Positions 14,455-23,533 of a stretch of 64,000 bases of DNA are shown piece by piece. The notes beneath the pieces are model-generated. The model was given only the letters and a program-made list of their open reading frames with translations. It was not told where the DNA came from and ran no database searches. This stretch comes from Subtercola boreus (lineage in GTDB: Bacteria; Actinomycetota; Actinomycetes; Actinomycetales; Microbacteriaceae): contig NZ_NBXA01000007.1 in assembly GCF_003399625.1 (NCBI RefSeq), forward strand, positions 1-64,000, written 5' to 3'. Both the position numbers and the translations under genes were made by a program. Each line of letters opens with the position of its first letter. Within the stretch, counting starts at the first letter, position 1.

Positions 14455-16470
14455 GTGGTGGTTGTTGTGCTGTTGTCGCGACGCGGATTTCTGGTTGCTT
14501 CGGGGTCGTCTCTTCTGGCGACCTGGCAGATCGCTGCGACGGCCGGCCCGGCCGGGGCCGTGATGGTGCGGCAGAGTGCGCCCGAGAACGCGGATCTGGC
14601 CCGGCTCTCGGGAACGACGAATGACGCGGCTCCCGCCATCCGTTCGTACCTGTCGGGCGTCTCGGGCAGCGTCACCCTGAGCGGGGACTATGTGCTCGAC
14701 TCGGTGGTCGAGGTGCCGAGGGCCGTGACCTCGCTGCAATTGACCGCCGGCACGAAGCTGAAGGTGCGCGGCGACCACGGAGCGTTGAGCCGCTCGGGCA
14801 CCATTGTGTACCGGGACCAACTCAGCACAGCGATGGAGACCAAGCGCTCGTCGATCACCGTCGACAAGCCGACGAAGTATGTCGCCGGTGAGTATCTGCT
14901 GCTGGCGGGCGACGACGCGATCCCGGCCGCGCGCGACCGCTACGGCTACCTTCGCCGCATCACCTCCGTCTCCGGTTCCACAGTGAACATCGACAAGGCC
15001 CTGCCGCGCGCCATCCGGATCAAACCGCGAACCGCGTTGGTCACCCTTGCGCCGAGTCTGAAGCTCTGGGGGAGCGGGGAGATCTTCCACCTCACCCCGT
15101 CTCTCGGCCGCACGCCTCTCGTCTCCTTCTTCGCCGTCGACAACCCCCGGGTGAGCGGCATCGACATCCACGACAACGGCGCCACCGGCGTGCTTGTCGC
15201 TCACTGCAAGGGTGGCCTGATCGACTGCACGATCCATGACCTCCTCGACGATGGCGAAACCTACTTCGGCTACGGCGTGAACGTGACCGGTTCGACCCGC
15301 GCCGTGGTGGTGCGGGGCACGATGACCCGGGTGCGCCATGCCGTGACGACCAATTCGGGCCCGGGCATCGACGTGATGGGCTCCGCAGGGGAACCCGAGG
15401 ACTGCTGGTTCGAACCGGTTGCCATCAGCTGCAGCGACAAGTCGGTCGACACCCACTGCCTCGGCTGGAACACCACGATCGTTCCGCACATCACGGGCGG
15501 CCACGGCGGTGTGCAGGTGCGCGCCGACAACACCACGATCATCGGCGGCGAGATCACCGGATGCTCGGGGCCGGGCATCTCCGTCAACCCGCTCGTGGCC
15601 ATCGCACCCCGGGTGTCGGGCACGATCATCCGCAATCTCAAACCGTCGGGTACGGCGATCCTGGCCGACTCGGCGATCGTGGCCACCGACATCGTCATTC
15701 AGGACTGCTACGGAACGCACATCGTGCTGCAGTCCGACTCCACCGTCACCTCGGCCTCGATCGTCGCCGGCGGCGCCATCGGGGTGAGCTTTCGCGGCAG
15801 CAACAACACGGTCACGAACATCGCGCTCGGCGCGAACGTCACCACGCCGTTCATCTCCTCGGCCGGGGCGAACAACAACATCTTCACCCGGGCCACCACC
15901 GCCCCCACCCCGCTCCCGGCGTCGGTGAACACCGCGCCGCCCACGATCTCCGGCACCGTGCAGGTCGGCGAGCAGCTCAGCGTGACCGACGGCTCGTGGA
16001 CGGTCGGCCCGATGACCCCGGCGTTCACCTGGCGCCGGAACGGTGTCGCCCTCTCCAACGCGACGGAGCGCACGTACCACACCTACGATGTCGTGAGCGC
16101 GGACGCCGGGGCCGTGCTGACGGTCGAGGTCGTGGTGCGGCGTGCGGGGTACCAGGACGGACGGGCGATGACGGCGGGCACGGTACCGGTGGCGCTCGGC
16201 GCGGCGCTCACCCCCACGACGAAGCCCGTTCTCTCCGGAACGGCGAAGCCGGGCCAGACCCTCACCGTGACCCGCGGGGTGTGGAGCCCGGCGGCGCAGT
16301 CCACGTCGTGCGCCTGGTCGAAGAACGGCGTGCCCTCGGGTGACACGGGCACGACGTACCTCGTCAAGACCTCCGACGTCGGCAAGACGATCACCGCTAC
16401 CGTCACCGCCAAACGAACCGGGTACGCCACGGCCACCTTCGCGCCCACGGGGAAGAAGGTCTCCGCCTGA
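14455..16470 (+). CDS. Tat-exported beta-helix protein with two Ig-like repeats
   Basis: Residues 1-36 form a Tat signal (SRRGFLVASGSS at residue 8, then a hydrophobic stretch ending AGA). Residues 45-480 look like a right-handed parallel beta-helix of the pectate-lyase type, with recurring short strands and turns (HDNGATGVLVAHCKGG, GVQVRADNTTIIGGEI, GTAILADSAIVATDIVIQD). Residues 495-671 hold two Ig-like repeats (TWRRNGVALSNATERTYH; CAWSKNGVPSGD). It is probably an extracellular polysaccharide lyase, hydrolase or epimerase acting on the polymer. No catalytic residues can be assigned with certainty. The neighbouring gene encodes a paralogue lacking the Ig repeats. Confidence 0.82.
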   Translation: MVVVVLLSRRGFLVASGSSLLATWQIAATAGPAGAVMVRQSAPENADLARLSGTTNDAAPAIRSYLSGVSGSVTLSGDYVLDSVVEVPRAVTSLQLTAGTKLKVRGDHGALSRSGTIVYRDQLSTAMETKRSSITVDKPTKYVAGEYLLLAGDDAIPAARDRYGYLRRITSVSGSTVNIDKALPRAIRIKPRTALVTLAPSLKLWGSGEIFHLTPSLGRTPLVSFFAVDNPRVSGIDIHDNGATGVLVAHCKGGLIDCTIHDLLDDGETYFGYGVNVTGSTRAVVVRGTMTRVRHAVTTNSGPGIDVMGSAGEPEDCWFEPVAISCSDKSVDTHCLGWNTTIVPHITGGHGGVQVRADNTTIIGGEITGCSGPGISVNPLVAIAPRVSGTIIRNLKPSGTAILADSAIVATDIVIQDCYGTHIVLQSDSTVTSASIVAGGAIGVSFRGSNNTVTNIALGANVTTPFISSAGANNNIFTRATTAPTPLPASVNTAPPTISGTVQVGEQLSVTDGSWTVGPMTPAFTWRRNGVALSNATERTYHTYDVVSADAGAVLTVEVVVRRAGYQDGRAMTAGTVPVALGAALTPTTKPVLSGTAKPGQTLTVTRGVWSPAAQSTSCAWSKNGVPSGDTGTTYLVKTSDVGKTITATVTAKRTGYATATFAPTGKKVSA

Positions 16471-16555
16471 GACGCTCGATGTACGCCTGATTCACAGGCT
16501 CCCGACCCCCGCGTGCAACACTGTTTCCGGTTGAATGGTGGTGATGGGGGAACGA

Positions 16556-18067
16556 GTGGATGACCAGCCCGGCACGACCGGCGACAGGCGAACGACGAGG
16601 CGCAGCTTCCTGATCGTCTCAGGGACAGCCCTCGCAACGGCCGCTGTGGGCGCGGTGACCGGCCTGACGGTGAATGCGGTCACGGGGGGCGCCCTCTTCC
16701 GTGAGCCGTCGGTGCAGTCCGACGCCGAACCGACCCTCGCGAAGCTCTCCGGCACCGATGACGACGCAGCCGGGGAACTGATCGACTTTCTGAAGTCGGC
16801 GGGCAGAGCGGCCACCATCGATGGGCAGTACTTCATCGACTCGCCGATCATCGTGCCCGACACCCTTCGGCACCTCACCCTCGCCGCGGGCAGCGCACTG
16901 AAAGTGCGGGGAGACCACTCCGGCATCGCCCGCTCCGGTGCGATCAAGCTGCGAGAGAAGACGAAGGGTGCTATGAAGGAGGGCGCCTCCTCCTTCACCG
17001 CCACCGATCCCGGCCTCTACACCGCCGATGAGTGGCTTTTGCTCTCCGGGGCCAACACGGTCAAGAACTCCAAGGACAAGTACGGCTACCTGCGGCGGGT
17101 GACGTCGATCGACGGTCGCACGATCAACATCGACAGGCCCCTGCCCCGCACCATCAACAAGGGCCCGAGAACCTCGGCCGTCACGCTCTCCCCGTCGCTC
17201 GAAATCGATGGTGCGGGGGAGGTGTTCAACGTCGACCCGAAGAACGCGAAGAAGTCGCTGGTCACCCTGTTCGCCGTCGAGAACCCCGTCGTCTCGGGTA
17301 TCGAGGTGCACTCCAACGGCGGAATCGGGGTCACCGTCGCCCACTGTCACGGCGGCCACATCGACTGCACAGTTCGGGACCTACTCGACGACGGTGAGAA
17401 CTACTTCGGCTATGCCGTCAACATCTCCGGGTCGAGCCGTGATGTCGTGGTGAACGGCTTCATGACCCGCGTGCGCCACGCGGTCACCACGAATGCGGGC
17501 GGCCTGATCCAGGGGGTCGGCAACGCCGGCGAGCCGGAGGACTGCACGTTCGCCCCCACGGCCCGGGACTGCTCGAACAAGGCGGTCGACACGCACCGCC
17601 TGGGCTGGGGCATCACGATGATCCCCAACGTGATCGGCGGAAACGGTGCGGTGCAGGTGCGGGCAGACAACGTCTCGGTCGTCGGTGGCAGCGTGTCGGG
17701 TGTCACGGTGTCGGGCATCACCGTCTCGGCCGACGTGGTCGTGCCCGCACGCATCACCGGCGTGAACATCTCCGACGTCACGCAGGGAACCGGCATCCGC
17801 GCCCGTGGCCCTGCGGAGATCACCGACTGCCTCATCTCCGACACCCCGGGCACCGCGGTGGAGCTCGCCAGCGGCTCGAGCATCGACGGGCTGGAGATCC
17901 GCAACGGCGGCTCCATCGGGGTGCGCGTGCTCGGCAACAACAACAGTGTCGCCGGTGTGCGGGCCGGATCGGCGACGACGACAGTCGTACAGCTTGCGCC
18001 GGGTAAGAAGGGCAACTCGGTGGTTCCGAACCAGGGCGTTCCGTTTCTTTTCGCTCCACTGAAGTAG
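16556..18067 (+). CDS. Tat-exported beta-helix protein, paralogue without Ig repeats
   Basis: The N-terminus carries a twin-arginine signal (TTRRSFLIVSGTALA). The beta-helix body aligns closely with the preceding gene product: KVRGDHSGIARSG against KVRGDHGALSRSG, and DDGENYFGYAVNISGSSRDV against DDGETYFGYGVNVTGSTRAV. It ends directly after the helix, so the Ig-like tail is absent. The GTG at 16556 has GGGGG 5 nt upstream; ATG at 16535 or 16544 are alternatives. The pair is a tandem duplication that has diverged, and both probably act on the exported polymer. Confidence 0.82.
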   Translation: MDDQPGTTGDRRTTRRSFLIVSGTALATAAVGAVTGLTVNAVTGGALFREPSVQSDAEPTLAKLSGTDDDAAGELIDFLKSAGRAATIDGQYFIDSPIIVPDTLRHLTLAAGSALKVRGDHSGIARSGAIKLREKTKGAMKEGASSFTATDPGLYTADEWLLLSGANTVKNSKDKYGYLRRVTSIDGRTINIDRPLPRTINKGPRTSAVTLSPSLEIDGAGEVFNVDPKNAKKSLVTLFAVENPVVSGIEVHSNGGIGVTVAHCHGGHIDCTVRDLLDDGENYFGYAVNISGSSRDVVVNGFMTRVRHAVTTNAGGLIQGVGNAGEPEDCTFAPTARDCSNKAVDTHRLGWGITMIPNVIGGNGAVQVRADNVSVVGGSVSGVTVSGITVSADVVVPARITGVNISDVTQGTGIRARGPAEITDCLISDTPGTAVELASGSSIDGLEIRNGGSIGVRVLGNNNSVAGVRAGSATTTVVQLAPGKKGNSVVPNQGVPFLFAPLK

Positions 18068-18074
18068 GTTCGCT

Positions 18075-18080
18075 TACACT
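18075..18080 (+). promoter_or_regulatory. Possible -10 hexamer for the polymerase gene
   Basis: TACACT lies 20 nt before the ATG, with the GAAGGGGGGACC ribosome site between. There is no clear -35 element. Confidence 0.3.
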
Positions 18081-18100
18081 TGTGACCGGAAGGGGGGACC

Positions 18101-19528
18101 ATGCCCAGATCGAGTGTGCGCGAGAAGATGCCCATTCGCGACGTCGGCCTCGCCGCAGCGGCGGTCATCGCCGTGCCGGTCGTCACGATCTTCACGATCT
18201 CTGCGGGCCCCGACGGGCTGGTGACCGTTCTGGTCGTGCTGATGGGTCTCGGTTCCGTTCTGGCCGCCCTCTCCGACAAGCCGGTGCTGATCATCGGTCT
18301 CCTCGTCGGAGCCTCCGCCTGCCAGCGTGCCGTCGGTGCCGTCACGGGGAGTCCGATCGCCCTGTGGCTCGACGACTCCGTTCTGATCGGCATGGCGCTC
18401 TACGTTCTGATCAGGCTCTCGGCCCGAATCAACGGCAAGATCGCGGCGGTGCTGCTGATCTTCGTCGGGTTCCTGCTGTTCGCGTTGGTGCGCTCGACCG
18501 ATTTCTCGGTGGGTCTCTACCAGCTGCGCCAGGTCGCTGTTCCCGCCCTGCTGCTGCTCTTCGGTGTGGTCTTCGACCGCGAGAAGATCAAGAAGGCGTC
18601 TCCGGTCGTTCTCACCTTCATCGCCATCGGTGCTCTCTACGGCGTGCTGGAACTTGCGGGCATCCGTCTGATCGACCCGTCGACCGCCAGTGGGCTGAAC
18701 ACGTTCTCGAGCACGAACATCCGTGAGAACGGTCTTCCTGCGGCCTACCGGTACTTCCTCTCCGACGGCACCGTGCTCTCGCGGGTCGGCGGGCTCATCC
18801 TGAACCCGCCGTCGTTCGGAATCCTCGCGGCGACCGGTTTCATCTGGTTGCGCTTCTCCGACAACCGGCGTGGGCCCGGCTTCGTGATCCTCGGCCTGCT
18901 CTTCGCCGTGATGACCGTCGCCTCCCTGGGTCGCGGCGGCATCGTCGTACTGGGCCTGGCCATCGCCCAGCCGTTCATCACCAAGTACTCCGGCCGACTG
19001 GCCTTCATCCTCGTCGGCGCCGTGATGGGCGTCGTCGCCTACGGCGAGTTCGTGACGCAGGGCCAGAGCGGTCGCCATGCAGAGGGCTTCACCTACGGTC
19101 TGACCTATGCCCTGTCGCATCCGATCGGCGGCGGTTTCGGCCTGGTCGGCAACAGTGTAAACCAGCTCGGTCTCGCGGGCGACGACTCCGGTGCGGGTGA
19201 GAGTCTCGCCGCGATCTTCCTCACCGCCTTCGGCTGGGTGGGCATCCTGTTGCTCGTCTGGCTGCTGCTCCGCGGCATCGGTGCGGGCACGACGATGCCG
19301 GGTGTGGCGCTGACCTCCGCTGTGCTGGTGAGCCTCGTCTCCGAGACGGCCGGTGGTCTGGATGCGGCCGGCCCGCTCTGGATTCTGGGTGGCTTCGCCC
19401 TCGTCGGCGACCAGTCGGTGCGCAAGGTGCTGGCGGGCGTCGTGGGCAGGCGCAAGAAGGAGACCGAGCCGGACGAGCAGTTCCTCGACCCGAAACTCGT
19501 GACTACCAAGGGAAACAGATTCGTATGA
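18101..19528 (+). CDS. Wzy-like polysaccharide polymerase, O-antigen ligase family
   Basis: The 475-residue protein has about eleven hydrophobic helices and one longer extracytoplasmic stretch near residues 200-235 (INPSTASG-like loop followed by GTVLSRVGGLILNPPSFGIL). The later segment ASLGRGGIVVLGLAIAQPF resembles the SRG..L motif of Wzy/WaaL proteins. It should join repeat units outside the membrane using lipid-linked chains. ATG with GAAGGGGGG upstream is a strong start. The last 4 bases overlap the next gene (ATGA), and the C-terminal tail is charged and cytoplasmic. It is the only polymerase candidate in the window. Confidence 0.85.
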   Translation: MPRSSVREKMPIRDVGLAAAAVIAVPVVTIFTISAGPDGLVTVLVVLMGLGSVLAALSDKPVLIIGLLVGASACQRAVGAVTGSPIALWLDDSVLIGMALYVLIRLSARINGKIAAVLLIFVGFLLFALVRSTDFSVGLYQLRQVAVPALLLLFGVVFDREKIKKASPVVLTFIAIGALYGVLELAGIRLIDPSTASGLNTFSSTNIRENGLPAAYRYFLSDGTVLSRVGGLILNPPSFGILAATGFIWLRFSDNRRGPGFVILGLLFAVMTVASLGRGGIVVLGLAIAQPFITKYSGRLAFILVGAVMGVVAYGEFVTQGQSGRHAEGFTYGLTYALSHPIGGGFGLVGNSVNQLGLAGDDSGAGESLAAIFLTAFGWVGILLLVWLLLRGIGAGTTMPGVALTSAVLVSLVSETAGGLDAAGPLWILGGFALVGDQSVRKVLAGVVGRRKKETEPDEQFLDPKLVTTKGNRFV

Positions 19529-20511
19529 ACGCAAACGCTCCTGCCGCCGGGACCAGCCTGACGGAGGCGTTTCGCGGGAAGCGGCTCATCCTGGCCGCCT
19601 CCACCGGTGGTCATCTCGCCCAACTCGACCAGATCAGCCGACTCATCGAGCCGCATCCCGATTCGATCTGGGTGACTTTCGACAAGCCGCAGAGCCGGTC
19701 GCTGCTCGCAGAGCGTCGCCACGAGTTCGTGGACTACATCTCACCGCGCGACTTCCGCAACATGCTGAAGGCCCGGTCGACCTTCCGCCGGCTGCTGGCC
19801 TCCGGCGAGTACGAGGGCATCATGAGCACGGGGGCCGCCATCGCTCTCAGCGCTCTGCCCTTCGCCCGGCGCCAGCGTGTGCCGGCCGTCTACGTCGAGA
19901 GCGTGAGCCGGTTCGACGGCCCGTCGCTCACCGGCCGCATCGTGTCGCGCCTGCCGGGCATCCAGCTCCGCACCCAGCACTCCGAGTGGGCGTCACGCAA
20001 GTGGCCGTACGAGTTCTCGGTGATGGATGCGTTCGAGCCGAGCGGCTCGAACGGCCCGCCGGCGCCGATCCGGCGCATCTTCGTCACTCTCGGCACGATC
20101 GAGCCCTACCGTTTCGACTCGATGGTGGATGCGGTGCTGCGCACAGCGCCGGCGGACGCCGAGATCGTCTGGCAGCTCGGCTGCACGACACGTCGCGACC
20201 TGCCCGGTACCTCCTTCACCGAGATCTCCGCGGCCGACTTCGAGCGCTACTCCGTCGAGAGCGATGTCGTCGTCACCCACTCCGGAGTCGGATCGATCAT
20301 GAACCTGCTGGCCCTCGGCAGCCATGTCGTGGTGATTCCGCGCCGCAAGAGCCGCAACGAGCACGTGGACGACCACCAGGAGCAGGTCGCCCGTGATCTC
20401 GGCGAGCGCGGGCTCTGCGTCGTGGCAGAGGCCCCGGAGCTCACGACGGCCGACCTCGTGCAGGCGAGCGGGCTCAGTGCAGTGCCATTGGGCTCGACCT
20501 CCAGCCTGTAA
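19525..20511 (+). CDS. Fused Alg14/Alg13-type glycosyltransferase
   Basis: In many bacteria this enzyme is made from two proteins (PssD/PssE or CpsF/CpsG types). Here one 328-residue chain carries both parts. Residues 13-165 correspond to the Alg14-like acceptor and membrane-associated domain (LILAASTGGHLAQLDQI, GIMSTGAAIALSALPFARR). Residues 185-325 correspond to the Alg13-like donor domain (RIFVTLGTIEPYRFDSMVDA, VVTHSGVGSIMNLLALG, VVIPRRKSRNEHVDDHQ). It should transfer the second sugar onto the starter sugar-lipid at the cytoplasmic face. It is translationally coupled to the polymerase gene. Confidence 0.88.
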   Translation: MNANAPAAGTSLTEAFRGKRLILAASTGGHLAQLDQISRLIEPHPDSIWVTFDKPQSRSLLAERRHEFVDYISPRDFRNMLKARSTFRRLLASGEYEGIMSTGAAIALSALPFARRQRVPAVYVESVSRFDGPSLTGRIVSRLPGIQLRTQHSEWASRKWPYEFSVMDAFEPSGSNGPPAPIRRIFVTLGTIEPYRFDSMVDAVLRTAPADAEIVWQLGCTTRRDLPGTSFTEISAADFERYSVESDVVVTHSGVGSIMNLLALGSHVVVIPRRKSRNEHVDDHQEQVARDLGERGLCVVAEAPELTTADLVQASGLSAVPLGSTSSL

Positions 20512-20514
20512 AAT
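20488..20514 (+). promoter_or_regulatory. Possible promoter before the GDP-mannose-type dehydrogenase
   Basis: TTGGGC and TAAAAT are separated by 15 bp, with the -10 overlapping the stop codon of the preceding gene. The GTG start lies about 55 bp downstream behind GAGGGGAAC. Confidence 0.35.
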
Positions 20515-20568
20515 GTTCGGCGGCGGGGTGTTCATCCCTGCCTGCGTGTCAACTGTGAGGGGAACATC

Positions 20569-21912
20569 GTGAAGGTTGCTGTGATTGGGCTCGGATATGT
20601 CGGTTGCGTGACGGCCGCGTGCCTAGCCGACCTCGGCAACCAGGTCATCGGAATCGACCCGGTCGATGTGAAGGTCGCTGCGGTCAACGCCGGCCGCACC
20701 CCGATCGTGGAGCCGGGGCTCGACGAACTCGTCGCCGCCAATCACGCTGCCGGCCGGCTGAGTGCGACGACCGCGATCGAGGCCGTCGACGGCGTGGATG
20801 TCGCGATCGTCTGTGTCGGCACCCCCTCCGCCGAGACGGGTGAGCTCGATCTGCGCTTCGTGCGGGCCGTCGCCACGCAGCTCGGCGAGCGGCTGGCCGC
20901 GCGCACGGAGCCCCTCAGCATTGTGCTTCGCAGCACTGTTCTGCCCGGCACGACGCGCGACGTGTTCATCCCCCTCATCCAGGAGGCCTCGGGCCTCACC
21001 GAGGGCCAGGACTTCTTCGTCACCTTCACGCCCGAGTTCCTGCGCGAGTCGTCGGCGATCAGCGACTTCCAGAACCCGCCGATCACCGTCATCGGTGCGG
21101 AGAACCCGCGCTCGGCGGATGCTCCCTCCGAGCTGATGGGCGCTCTCGGCGTTCCCGTGCAGGTCGTCAAGACCGGCGTGGCCGAGGGCCTCAAGTACGC
21201 CTCGAACGCCTTCCACGCCGTGAAGGTCACCTTCGCCAACGAGATCGCGCGCCTGTGCCAGGCGACCGGGGTCGACGGGCGCGAGGTGATGAGCCTGTTC
21301 GTGCAGGATCGCGACCTGAACGTGAGCGCCAAGTACCTGCGCCCCGGCTTCGCCTTCGGCGGCTCGTGCCTGCCGAAGGACGTCAAGGCGCTGCAGCACC
21401 ACGCCCGTTCGCTCGACGAGTCGGTTCCCCTCATCCAGAGCCTGAACGAGTCGAACGAGTATCACATCGCCCGCATCGTCGACACCGTGCGGTCGTACGG
21501 TGCCAAGTCGGTCGCCCAGATCGGGTTGTCGTTCAAGCCCTCGACCGACGATCTGCGGGAGAGCCCGTACGTCAAGGTCGCCGCCGCCCTGCAGGCGGAA
21601 GGAATCAGCGTGAAGGCCTACGACCCCATCGTGGATGTGCACCGCCTGGTTGGTGCGAACGCCTCGTTCGTGCAGGCCACCCTGCCGAACCTTGACCAGA
21701 TGCTCACGGAGTCGGTGGCTGACTGCCTCGAGGGCGCCGACGTGATTCTGCTCGGTACCAACAACGCCGATGTCTGCGCCGAGGTGCTCGAACACGAGGC
21801 TGTGCCCGTCATCGACCTCTCGGGCATGCTCGCCCTGCGCGTCGAGACCGCGCTCCGCGGCCGTGACGTGCAGCCGGCCGGTGCCCTCGCCTACACGGGA
21901 GCCGCCTGGTGA
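20569..21912 (+). CDS. Nucleotide-sugar 6-dehydrogenase, GDP-mannose type
   Basis: It oxidises the C6 hydroxyl of a nucleotide sugar to a carboxylate in two NAD steps. The N-terminal Rossmann motif is VIGLGYVGCVTAACLA. The catalytic cysteine is Cys267 in FGGSCLPKDVKAL, and SFKPSTDDLRESPYV marks the C-terminal domain. The wording FAFGGSCLPKD is closer to AlgD-like GDP-mannose dehydrogenases than to the second dehydrogenase in this window (26008-27321), which has GFGGGCLPKD. The product would be GDP-mannuronate or a related uronate for an acidic polymer, with substrate choice inferred only. The start is GTG with GAGGGGAAC, and the end overlaps the next gene by 4 bp. Confidence 0.85.
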   Translation: MKVAVIGLGYVGCVTAACLADLGNQVIGIDPVDVKVAAVNAGRTPIVEPGLDELVAANHAAGRLSATTAIEAVDGVDVAIVCVGTPSAETGELDLRFVRAVATQLGERLAARTEPLSIVLRSTVLPGTTRDVFIPLIQEASGLTEGQDFFVTFTPEFLRESSAISDFQNPPITVIGAENPRSADAPSELMGALGVPVQVVKTGVAEGLKYASNAFHAVKVTFANEIARLCQATGVDGREVMSLFVQDRDLNVSAKYLRPGFAFGGSCLPKDVKALQHHARSLDESVPLIQSLNESNEYHIARIVDTVRSYGAKSVAQIGLSFKPSTDDLRESPYVKVAAALQAEGISVKAYDPIVDVHRLVGANASFVQATLPNLDQMLTESVADCLEGADVILLGTNNADVCAEVLEHEAVPVIDLSGMLALRVETALRGRDVQPAGALAYTGAAW

Positions 21913-22904
21913 CCGGCGCCAAGCAGTTCGGCCCCGCGGTCTACCTCAGCTGGGTGTCGTGGAACGGCCGGAGCGCCGGCATGGCCGAAGGGCTCGGCAT
22001 CGAGCCGGTCTACATCCACGGCGGCAAGGGCGTCTCCCTCCCGGTGCGCTACTGGCGCCAGTGGAAGCAGACGGGTGCCATGCTCCGCGCGAAGCGGCCG
22101 TCGACGGTGCTCGTCATGCAGCCCCCGTTCTTCTCCTTGTTGCGCGCCTGGATCTACACCCTCACCTCCGGCGCCAAGCTCGCGGCCGACATGCACACGG
22201 GCGCGTTCGACGACCCGCGCTGGAAGTGGGCGACCCCGTGGATCCTCCGGATCGCGCGCTCAGGGAACAACCGGGTGGTGCTGACGAACAAGCCCCTCGC
22301 TCGTCGTGCCGAGGCCAAGGGTGCGACCGTTCTGGTCTGCCACGGGTACCTCCGAACGTTCGTCGCCCCCGCGGATGAGACATTCGAAGACCCGGCCCTT
22401 GCCGCTGCGAGCGAAGGGCAGTTCGTTCTGGTGCCGCTCGCCTGGGCGTACGACGAACCGGTCGACGAGATCCTCGAGGCGGCGCGCCTGACTCCCGAGA
22501 TCCGCTGGGTACTCACCGGCAAGGCGCCGCAGACGGCCCGTGACGCCGCCTCGGGCAACGTGACCTTCACCGGTTTCGCCGCCCGCAGCGACTACGAGAT
22601 CCTCCGGGCACGGGCATCCGTCGTCGGAGCTATCACCACTGCCGAAGACACCATGCAGCGCTCGGGCTATGAGGCTCTCGAAGTGAACACCCCGCTCGTC
22701 ACCAGCCCGATGGTCGTTCTGAAGGAGTACTTCGAAGACCGCGCGGTGTACGCCGAGCCGCGTGCCGCGTCGATCGCCGAGGCCATGCGCACCGCGCTCG
22801 AGAAGGGCGACACGCTCCGCGCCGGCATGGCCGACCTGCTGAAAACGAAGATCGTCGAGCAGGAGGAAGCCCTCTCGGCCATCAGGTCATGGATCAACGA
22901 CTGA
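21909..22904 (+). CDS. Glycosyltransferase, GT-B-like
   Basis: The 331 residues read like a GT-B enzyme without a strong family signature: an N-terminal VYLSWVSWNGRSAGMAEGLG acceptor loop, TVLVMQPPFFSLLRAWIYTL as a membrane-associated stretch, AADMHTGAFDDPRWKWATPW, and a C-terminal donor half with EIRWVLTGKAPQTARD and VGAITTAEDTMQRSGYEALE, where E-x-M-Q-R-S-G-x-E-A-L-E resembles the donor-phosphate site of family 4-like enzymes. It is coupled to the dehydrogenase gene by a 4-bp overlap and overlaps the next gene by 16 bp, so it belongs to the central operon. Confidence 0.8.
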   Translation: MTGAKQFGPAVYLSWVSWNGRSAGMAEGLGIEPVYIHGGKGVSLPVRYWRQWKQTGAMLRAKRPSTVLVMQPPFFSLLRAWIYTLTSGAKLAADMHTGAFDDPRWKWATPWILRIARSGNNRVVLTNKPLARRAEAKGATVLVCHGYLRTFVAPADETFEDPALAAASEGQFVLVPLAWAYDEPVDEILEAARLTPEIRWVLTGKAPQTARDAASGNVTFTGFAARSDYEILRARASVVGAITTAEDTMQRSGYEALEVNTPLVTSPMVVLKEYFEDRAVYAEPRAASIAEAMRTALEKGDTLRAGMADLLKTKIVEQEEALSAIRSWIND

Positions 22905-23500
22905 GCACTGCCTGGCAGTCCCTCCGCAGCCAGCCCCGGGGCGGCACCGCCCATCGGCTGGCGCGGAGGGTGCTCGCGGCGGAGGCGGTCGTCGTCGCAC
23001 TGGTGCTGGTCTTCGTCATCGTCGGGCTGCCGCTCTACGTGTTCCCCCACACCGACGAGCCAACGAAGAAGGCGGATGCCGTCTTCGTTCTCGGCCCGCC
23101 GTCGCAGCCGCGCCTCGAGTTCGCCGAGAAGCTGATGGCCGACGGCTACGCGAAGACCCTCGTGCTCTCCATCAAACCGGAGCGCACCGAGGCCAACCGG
23201 GTGGCGGCGTGCGACGACGACCTCGGTTACAAGGTCAAATGCTTCATCGCCGACCCGAACACCACCCAGGGTGAGGCCGAGACGCTGCAGTCCCTGGCCG
23301 AGGCGAACAACTGGACGCACGTCATCGTCGTCACCTTCGACTCCCACATCACCCGCGCCCGGGTTCTGATGGAACGCTGCTACACAGGGACGCTCCAGAT
23401 GGTGGCGGCTCCGAAGCGCTATCATCCGGTCGAGTGGATCCGCGAATACCTCTACCAGACGGGCGCCTTCGTGAAGGTCGCGCTCGACCCATCGTGCTGA
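22889..23500 (+). CDS. SanA/YdcF-like DUF218 membrane protein
   Basis: The 203 residues have one membrane helix at about 33-53 (VVVALVLVFVIVGLPLYVF) and a DUF218 domain outside it: ADAVFVLGPPSQPRLEFAEKL, TLVLSIKPERTEANR, PNTTQGEAETLQSLAEAN and HVIVVTFDSHITRARVLMER. The T-x-x-E-A and S-x-x-H-x-x-R-A motifs are those of the family. The biochemical role of DUF218 proteins is not settled; they are linked to envelope integrity and polysaccharide loci. ATG lies within the end of the glycosyltransferase gene, pointing to coupled translation. Confidence 0.8.
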   Translation: MDQRLSTAWQSLRSQPRGGTAHRLARRVLAAEAVVVALVLVFVIVGLPLYVFPHTDEPTKKADAVFVLGPPSQPRLEFAEKLMADGYAKTLVLSIKPERTEANRVAACDDDLGYKVKCFIADPNTTQGEAETLQSLAEANNWTHVIVVTFDSHITRARVLMERCYTGTLQMVAAPKRYHPVEWIREYLYQTGAFVKVALDPSC

Positions 23501-23533
23501 GCATCCCGCCAGACGCAGAAAGGTGATCCGCTC

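Noticed and set aside
14383-16080. 565-codon minus-strand frame opposite the first beta-helix protein
   Set aside because: Shadow of a high-GC gene; the translation is rich in Arg, Gly, Asp and His without domains.
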